The notes beneath the pieces are model-generated. The model was not told where the DNA came from. It made no database searches and worked only from the letters and a program-made list of their open reading frames with translations. Of a stretch of 64,000 nucleotides of DNA, positions 59,280 to 64,000 are shown in pieces. Made by a program: the position numbers and the translations under genes. The DNA comes from Alistipes excrementigallinarum (lineage in GTDB: Bacteria; Bacteroidota; Bacteroidia; Bacteroidales; Rikenellaceae), in assembly GCA_019112825.1 (NCBI GenBank), contig DXIP01000008.1, positions 1-64,000 on the forward strand, in the 5' to 3' direction. How positions within the stretch are numbered: the first letter of the stretch is position 1; every line of letters begins with the position of its first letter.

Positions 59280-59461
59280 ATGCCGTCCGCTCTCGGGATG
59301 TGGGGCGCAGGCGGTGTACGGAACCTCTCCGCTTTCGTAATTTTTTTGCATGTGAAGCCCGCCGGGGGCTCGTGCGTCCTGTCCGCTCCTTCCGCAGGAG
59401 CCGGACGGGCCGTCGGACGACTCCGCCGGGGGCAATGTAATAACCTAAAACCGGCACAACT

Positions 59462-61621
59462 ATGGGTATTTCGGAACTCCGCATCGTCAAGCGGGACGGC
59501 AAGCGCGAGCCGTTCTCGGTCGAGAAAATCAAGCGCGCAATCAGCAAGGCCTTCCTCTCGGTAGGGAGCTACGCCACGGACGACGACCTGACCTCGGTGC
59601 TCAGCCGCGTGCATGTCTCGGACGGCATGTCGGTCGAGGAGATTCAGAACCAGGTCGAGGTGGCCCTCATGGCCGAGCGCTACTTCGCCGTGGCCAAGAG
59701 CTACATGCTCTACCGCCAGAAGCACACCGAGGACCGCGAGGACCGCGAGAAGCTCAACTTCCTGATGGACTACTGCGACGCGAAGAACCCCGCCACGGGG
59801 TCGAAGTACGACGCCAACGCCAACGTCGAGAACAAGAACATCGCCACGCTCATCGGCGAGCTGCCCAAGCGCAACTTCATCCGCCTGAACCGCCGCCTGC
59901 TGACCGACCGCATCCGCGAGATGTACGGCAAGGAGCTTTCAGACAAGTACCTGCATCTGCTCAACAACCACTTCATCTACAAGAACGACGAGACCTCGAT
60001 GGCCAACTACTGCGCCTCGATTACGATGTACCCGTGGCTGCTGGGCGGGACGCTCTCCATCGGCGGCAACTCGACGCGCCCGACCAACCTCAAGTCCTTC
60101 TGCGGCGGCTTCGTCAACATGGTTTTCATCGTCTCGTCGATGCTCTCGGGCGCCTGCGCCACCCCCGAGTTCCTCATGTACATGAACTACTTCATCGGGC
60201 TGGAGTACGGCGAGGACTACTACCTGCACGCCGACCGCGTGGTCGACCTCTCGAAGAAGCAGCGCACGCTCGACAAGGTCATCACCGACTGCTTCGAGCA
60301 GATTGTCTACTCGATTAACCAGCCCACCGGGGCGCGCAACTTCCAGGCCGTCTTCTGGAACGTCGCCTACTACGACCGCTACTACTTCGAGTCGCTCTTC
60401 GGCGAGTTTCGCTTCCCCGACGGTTCGCGCCCCCACTGGGAGTCGCTCTCGTGGCTGCAGAAGCGCTTCATGAAGTGGTTCAACCGCGAGCGGACGCGCA
60501 CCGTGCTCACCTTCCCCGTCGAAACCATGGCGCTGCTCACGCGCGACGGTGACGTGATGGACCGCGAGTGGGGCGACTTCACGGCCGAGATGTATGCCGA
60601 GGGGCACTCCTTCTTCACCTACATCAGCGACAACGCCGACTCGCTCTCGTCGTGCTGCCGCCTGCGCAACGAAATCCAGGACAACGGCTTCAGCTATACG
60701 CTCGGCGCGGGGGGCGTCTCGACCGGCTCGAAGAGCGTGCTGACCATCAACCTGAACCGCTGCGTGCAGTACGCCGTGCGCAACGGCATGCACTACCTGA
60801 CCTATCTGGAGGAGGTGGTCGACCTGGTGCACAAGGTCCAGACGGCCTACAACGAGAATCTCAAGCGGCTGCAGGCCAAGGGGATGCTTCCGCTCTTCGA
60901 TGCGGGCTACATCAACCTCTCGCGGCAGTATCTGACCGTCGGCGTCAACGGGCTGGTCGAGGCGGCCGAGTTTCTGGGCATCCCCATCACCGACAACGAC
61001 GACTACGCCGGCTTCGTGCAGCAGGTGCTGGGGCTCATTGAGCGCTACAACCGCAAGTACCGCACGCGCGAGCTGATGTTCAACTGCGAGATGATTCCCG
61101 CCGAGAACGTCGGCGTGAAGCATGCCAAGTGGGACCGCGAGGATGGCTACGCCGTGCCGCGCGACTGCTACAACTCCTACTTCTATGTGGTCGAGGATGC
61201 CTCGCTCAACGTCATCGACAAGTTCCGCCTCCACGGCCGCCGCTACATCGAGCACCTGACGGGCGGCTCGGCGCTGCACATGAACCTCGAGGAGCACCTC
61301 ACGCGCGAGCAGTACCGCCACCTGCTGCGCGTGGCCGCCGCCGAGGGGTGCAACTACTTCACCTTCAACATCCCCAACACGGTCTGCAACGACTGCGGCC
61401 ACATCGACAAACGCTATCTGAAGGAGTGTCCCGTCTGCCACGGCTCGAACGTCGACTACCTCACGCGCGTCATCGGCTACATGAAGCGCGTCTCGAACTT
61501 CTCGGCAGCGCGCCAGCAGGAGGCCTCGCGCCGCTACTACGGCACGCTCAGGCCAGGGGAGGAGCTGGCCGCGGCCGCCGGCGGGGAGCAGCAGGAGGAA
61601 CCCATCCGCGAACGGGCATGA
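59462..61621 (+). CDS. nrdD: Anaerobic ribonucleoside-triphosphate reductase, class III
   Basis: 719 aa. N-terminal ATP-cone (residues ~3-95: LRIVKRDGKREPFSVEKIKR, AISKAFLS). Catalytic ten-stranded barrel with GGNSTRPTNLKSFCGGFVNM, QPTGARNFQAVFWNVAYYDR and SDNADSLSSCCRLRN. The zinc site near the C-terminus is NDCGHI and LKECPVCHG, and the glycyl radical loop follows as RVIGYMKRVSNF. It makes dNTPs without oxygen, using formate or a thiol as reductant. Start ATG 59462 lies after a 360-nt leader that contains a cobalamin riboswitch. nrdG overlaps the stop codon by 4 bp. Confidence 0.96.
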   Translation: MGISELRIVKRDGKREPFSVEKIKRAISKAFLSVGSYATDDDLTSVLSRVHVSDGMSVEEIQNQVEVALMAERYFAVAKSYMLYRQKHTEDREDREKLNFLMDYCDAKNPATGSKYDANANVENKNIATLIGELPKRNFIRLNRRLLTDRIREMYGKELSDKYLHLLNNHFIYKNDETSMANYCASITMYPWLLGGTLSIGGNSTRPTNLKSFCGGFVNMVFIVSSMLSGACATPEFLMYMNYFIGLEYGEDYYLHADRVVDLSKKQRTLDKVITDCFEQIVYSINQPTGARNFQAVFWNVAYYDRYYFESLFGEFRFPDGSRPHWESLSWLQKRFMKWFNRERTRTVLTFPVETMALLTRDGDVMDREWGDFTAEMYAEGHSFFTYISDNADSLSSCCRLRNEIQDNGFSYTLGAGGVSTGSKSVLTINLNRCVQYAVRNGMHYLTYLEEVVDLVHKVQTAYNENLKRLQAKGMLPLFDAGYINLSRQYLTVGVNGLVEAAEFLGIPITDNDDYAGFVQQVLGLIERYNRKYRTRELMFNCEMIPAENVGVKHAKWDREDGYAVPRDCYNSYFYVVEDASLNVIDKFRLHGRRYIEHLTGGSALHMNLEEHLTREQYRHLLRVAAAEGCNYFTFNIPNTVCNDCGHIDKRYLKECPVCHGSNVDYLTRVIGYMKRVSNFSAARQQEASRRYYGTLRPGEELAAAAGGEQQEEPIRERA

Positions 61622-62094
61622 AGGGGCTCCGCTACCACAACTTCGACGTCGTCTTCGCCGAGATTCCCGGCGAGGTGACCCTGGCGCTCAACCTCACGGG
61701 GTGCCCCAACCGCTGCCCGGGGTGCCACAGCCCCCACCTGCAGGGGGAGGGCGGCCGTCCGCTCGACGAGCGCGAGCTGCTGGCGCTCATCGACTGCTAC
61801 GGCCGCTCGGTGACCTGCCTCTGCTTCATGGGGGGCGACGCCGCGCCCGACGAGGTGGCGCGGCTGGCCGCCGTGGTGCGGCGTGCCGCCCCGGCGCTGC
61901 GCACGGGGTGGTACTCGGGGCGGCCGGAGCTGCCCGAGGGGTTCCGTCCCGGTCTCTTCGACTACGTCAAGCTGGGCCCCTGGGTCGAAGCGCTGGGGCC
62001 GCTGACGGCGCCGACGACCAACCAGCGCCTCTACCGCATCGCCCCCGACGGCACGATGAGCGACATCACCGAACGCTTCCGCCGCCGGCCGTAG
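61618..62094 (+). CDS. nrdG: Anaerobic ribonucleotide reductase activating enzyme (radical SAM)
   Basis: 158 aa. The radical SAM cluster motif is GCPNRCPGCHSPHLQ (Cys-x3-Cys-x2-Cys). The SAM-binding Gly-rich strand is CLCFMGGDAAP. It uses SAM and a [4Fe-4S] cluster to put the glycyl radical on NrdD. The ATG at 61618 overlaps the nrdD stop (ATGA), so translation is coupled. The frame is open far upstream inside nrdD but is a shadow there. The short length is normal for NrdG of anaerobes. Confidence 0.95.
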   Translation: MKGLRYHNFDVVFAEIPGEVTLALNLTGCPNRCPGCHSPHLQGEGGRPLDERELLALIDCYGRSVTCLCFMGGDAAPDEVARLAAVVRRAAPALRTGWYSGRPELPEGFRPGLFDYVKLGPWVEALGPLTAPTTNQRLYRIAPDGTMSDITERFRRRP

Positions 62095-62439
62095 CCGTGC
62101 GGGACGTTGAGGCCGGCCGCATCTCCCGAATGCGGGGCGCCGGCGCGGAGCTCCCGGTCCGGCATGGAGCCTTGGTGCGGCGAAGGTTTCGGCGCGGAAT
62201 TTTCCGGCTTGGAGCGGGGCCCGCTGCGGCACGAAGGCCCCGGCACGGCTCGAAGGTTTCGGGCCGGTACGAAGCTACGACGCAGCATGGAGCTCCCGGC
62301 GCGGCACGGTACCCTCGGCCCCCGGCCCGGATTTTCCGGCGCGGTGCGGATTTTTCGGGAAAATAGCTATTTTTGTCCCGGCGGCGACCCCTCCGGAACG
62401 GTTCCGGAGGCGTGCAGCGCCGCATGAACCCTAATTGAT
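62095..62439. other. Repeat-rich gap with promoter and hairpin
   Basis: 62110-62345 holds degenerate units of the type GGCGCGGAGCTCCCGG and GGCACGGCTCGAAGGTTTCGG. The promoter box TATTTTTG is at 62368-62375. A perfect CCTCCGGAAC / GTTCCGGAGG hairpin is at 62390-62410 in the leader of the next gene. Confidence 0.65.
62368..62375 (+). promoter_or_regulatory. -7 element of the beta-propeller lipoprotein gene
   Basis: TATTTTTG matches TAnnTTTG and lies 64 nt before the ATG. The leader carries a perfect 10-bp inverted repeat (62390-62410). Confidence 0.55.
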
Positions 62440-63354
62440 ATGAACATGATGATGAAAAGAACCCCGAACCTGCTGAAACGGTCGGGAGCCCTGCTGCTCC
62501 TCGCCGTGCTGCTCCTTCCCGCCTGCCGCGAAGGGGCGCAGAACCCGACGCTCGTCCTGAGCGACGGCATCCGCTTCTGCGAGAGCACCTATCCCTACCG
62601 CGACGGCGTGCTGGTCGCCAACTTCGGCACCGAGAGCCTCAATCCGCTCAACGACGAGGGGAAGGGCTATATCCTCTATGTCACGCCCGAACGCAGCGAG
62701 GTGGTGATTCCCGCCACGGGCGCCCTGTCGGCCCCCAAGGGGATGTTCCTGCGTGACGACCACCTCTTCGTCTGCGACGTCAACCGCGTGGTGGTCTTCA
62801 ACCTTGCCCGCCCCGAGGCGGAGCCCCAGGTGGTGCGCCTGCCCGAAGGCGAGCTCTTCGTCAACGACCTGGTGGCCGACGGCAACGTGCTCTACGCCTC
62901 GGTGACCAATACGGGCCGCATCTTCCGGTTCGACATCTCGGACCTCGACGCCGTGGGTGCCCCCGAGGCGTGGCTCGACGTGCCGGGTGCCAACGGCATG
63001 CTGCTCCACGACGGAGCCCTCTACGTGGTCTCCTACCCGGCCGACGGGGTGACCACCCCGGCCAACGTCGTCTACCGCATCGGTGCGCTGGACAACCCCG
63101 TAGCCGAGCGCTTCATCGAGCTGCCGGGTCAGTACGACGGCATCGCCCTCTCGACCGACGGCCGCGCCCTGGTGGTGAGCAACTGGGCTCCGGCCTCGCT
63201 GGCGCGCATCGACCTTGAGAGCCGCGCCGTGACGCCCGTCACCCTCGAGCTCGAGCAGCCGCTGGTAGGCCCCGCCGACATGACCCTCCGCGACGGGCAG
63301 CTCTGGATTCCCGACCTGCCCAACAGCCGCGTGGTGCGCATCGCCGAGCCCTGA
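62440..63354 (+). CDS. Lipoprotein with predicted beta-propeller (SMP-30/NHL-like)
   Basis: 304 aa. Lipobox LLPAC at about residue 29. The mature protein shows the rhythm of a six-bladed propeller: GILVANFG-like strands (RDGVLVANFGTESLNPLNDE), LSAPKGMFLRDDHLFVCDVN, LFVNDLVADGNVLYASVTNT, DVPGANGMLLHDGALYVVSY and LVGPADMTLRDGQLWIPDLP. Related proteins include gluconolactonase-like and NHL-repeat proteins. No metal ligands for lactonase activity can be assigned with confidence. It probably faces the periplasm or surface. A terminator follows at 63378-63410. Confidence 0.82.
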   Translation: MNMMMKRTPNLLKRSGALLLLAVLLLPACREGAQNPTLVLSDGIRFCESTYPYRDGVLVANFGTESLNPLNDEGKGYILYVTPERSEVVIPATGALSAPKGMFLRDDHLFVCDVNRVVVFNLARPEAEPQVVRLPEGELFVNDLVADGNVLYASVTNTGRIFRFDISDLDAVGAPEAWLDVPGANGMLLHDGALYVVSYPADGVTTPANVVYRIGALDNPVAERFIELPGQYDGIALSTDGRALVVSNWAPASLARIDLESRAVTPVTLELEQPLVGPADMTLRDGQLWIPDLPNSRVVRIAEP

Positions 63355-63377
63355 TTGAAAGGCTGTGCAACCCGAAA

Positions 63378-63410
63378 AGAGGCGGACCCCATCGCGTGGG
63401 GTCCGCCTCT
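63378..63410. terminator. Terminator between convergent genes
   Basis: A 13-bp stem (AGAGGCGGACCCC / GGGGTCCGCCTCT) with a 7-nt loop, AAAA before and CTGTTTT after. Confidence 0.88.
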
Positions 63411-63524
63411 CTGTTTTGTGTGCTGTCCGGTCCCGGAAAGCGGCTGTTTTTTGCGCCGGCCTTTTTTCGGCATCCGGCGCCTCCGTCCGGTGCTGTCTTC
63501 CGTTTTTCGGCCCCCGGCGGGGTG

Positions 63525-64000
63525 TCAATCCTCGTCGAGCAGGTCGGGGCGCAGTGCGCGCGTCCGGGCAAGGGACTGCTCCTCCTGCCAGCGGGCTATC
63601 TCGGCGAAGTTACCCGAGAGGAGCACGTCGGGAACCCGCCATCCGCGGAACTCGGCCGGCCGCGTGTAGACGGGCGGGGCCAGCAGGTCGTCCTGGAAGC
63701 AGTCCGTCAGCGCCGAGGCCTCGTCGCCCAGCGCCCCGGGGATGAGCCGCACCACCGAGTCGGCAATGACGCAGGCGGCCAGCTCGCCCCCCGTCAGCAC
63801 GTAGTCGCCGATGGAAATCTCGCGCGTGATGAGGTGCTCGCGGATGCGGTGGTCGATGCCCTTGTAGTGGCCGCAGAGGATGATGATGTTCTCGAGCATC
63901 GAGAGGCGGTTGGCCTCGTGCTGGTCGTAGCGCACGCCGTCGGGCGAGGTGTAGATGATTTCGTCGTAGCGGCGCTCGGCGCAGAGCTTCTCGACCAGTT
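63525..64000 (-). CDS. trmD: tRNA (guanine-N1-)-methyltransferase, 5' end beyond the window
   Basis: The visible ~158 C-terminal residues match TrmD: GVRYDQHEANRLSMLENIII, LCGHYKGIDHRIREHLITRE and EISIGDYVLTGGELAACVIA form the trefoil knot that binds SAM. The C-terminal domain (DCFQDDLLAPPVYTRPAEFR, GWRVPDVLLSGNFAEIARWQ) follows. It methylates G37 of tRNAs with G36 and prevents frameshifting. The frame continues unbroken to the end of the window, so the gene is partial, not truncated. The C-terminus is complete. Confidence 0.95.
   Translation of the reverse strand, partial: LVEKLCAERRYDEIIYTSPDGVRYDQHEANRLSMLENIIILCGHYKGIDHRIREHLITREISIGDYVLTGGELAACVIADSVVRLIPGALGDEASALTDCFQDDLLAPPVYTRPAEFRGWRVPDVLLSGNFAEIARWQEEQSLARTRALRPDLLDED

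Overview
The window looks like a chromosomal segment of a GC-rich gut Bacteroidales, most probably Alistipes (Rikenellaceae). The reasons are SusC/SusD and FecR systems, many lipoproteins with Cys-plus-acidic N-termini, DUF4924, a flavodoxin-type IspG, an EF-G2 paralogue, and repeated promoter motifs of the Bacteroidetes sigma-ABfr type (TTTG, about 19 nt, TAnnTTTG). I see no phage, insertion sequence, CRISPR array or tRNA. The genus call is inference.

Layout. 1-123: 3' end of a 5S rRNA gene and its terminator. 489-12871: a polysaccharide utilisation locus (PUL) with its own trans-envelope switch (ECF sigma factor, FecR anti-sigma, SusC with an N-terminal STN signalling domain), SusD, a GH18-like protein that has lost the catalytic Asp residues, a DUF1735-LamG lipoprotein, an intact GH18 endo-beta-N-acetylglucosaminidase and a BACON-domain lipoprotein. 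A strong terminator closes the operon, and a GH123-type (DUF4091) hydrolase follows with its own promoter (13147-14940). The set points to N-acetylhexosamine-containing host glycans such as N-glycans. 15151-19136: a TonB-dependent receptor and a beta-helix lipoprotein. 19517-24909 (minus): DUF4924, a PiT phosphate transporter with a PhoU-like tail, and EF-G2 without the catalytic His. 25374-27602: a frameshifted AraC regulator divergent from a Bcr/CflA efflux pump. 27864-32731 (minus): a nucleosidase-like protein with an acidic repeat insert, an M24 aminopeptidase, a DHA2 efflux pump and a 65-aa membrane protein. 33410-36997: U32 protein, polyprenyl synthase, ROK kinase.

37388-46829: coiled-coil membrane protein, DUF3108, RecG, small lipoprotein, IspG, WbqC, and a GH2 protein lacking both catalytic Glu residues, whose 3' end overlaps convergent wbqC. 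47038-50534: a 1011-aa surface lipoprotein divergent from a small HTH regulator, with a perfect 16-bp palindrome just downstream of the surface-gene promoter. 50990-54295: cvpA-rsgA-trmH-aminotransferase operon. 54598-56850: glpK-glpF. 57156-58662: DUF1349 and a LuxR regulator transcribed from promoters that share one palindrome. 59088-62094: anaerobic ribonucleotide reductase nrdD-nrdG behind a cobalamin riboswitch. 62440-63354: beta-propeller lipoprotein. 63525 to the window end: trmD, 5' truncated.

A recurring oddity is the intergenic DNA. Many gaps are filled by GC-rich, strand-biased tracts of short imperfect tandem repeats (units of 9, 16, 19, 21, 34 and 81 bp seen), with no coding sense.
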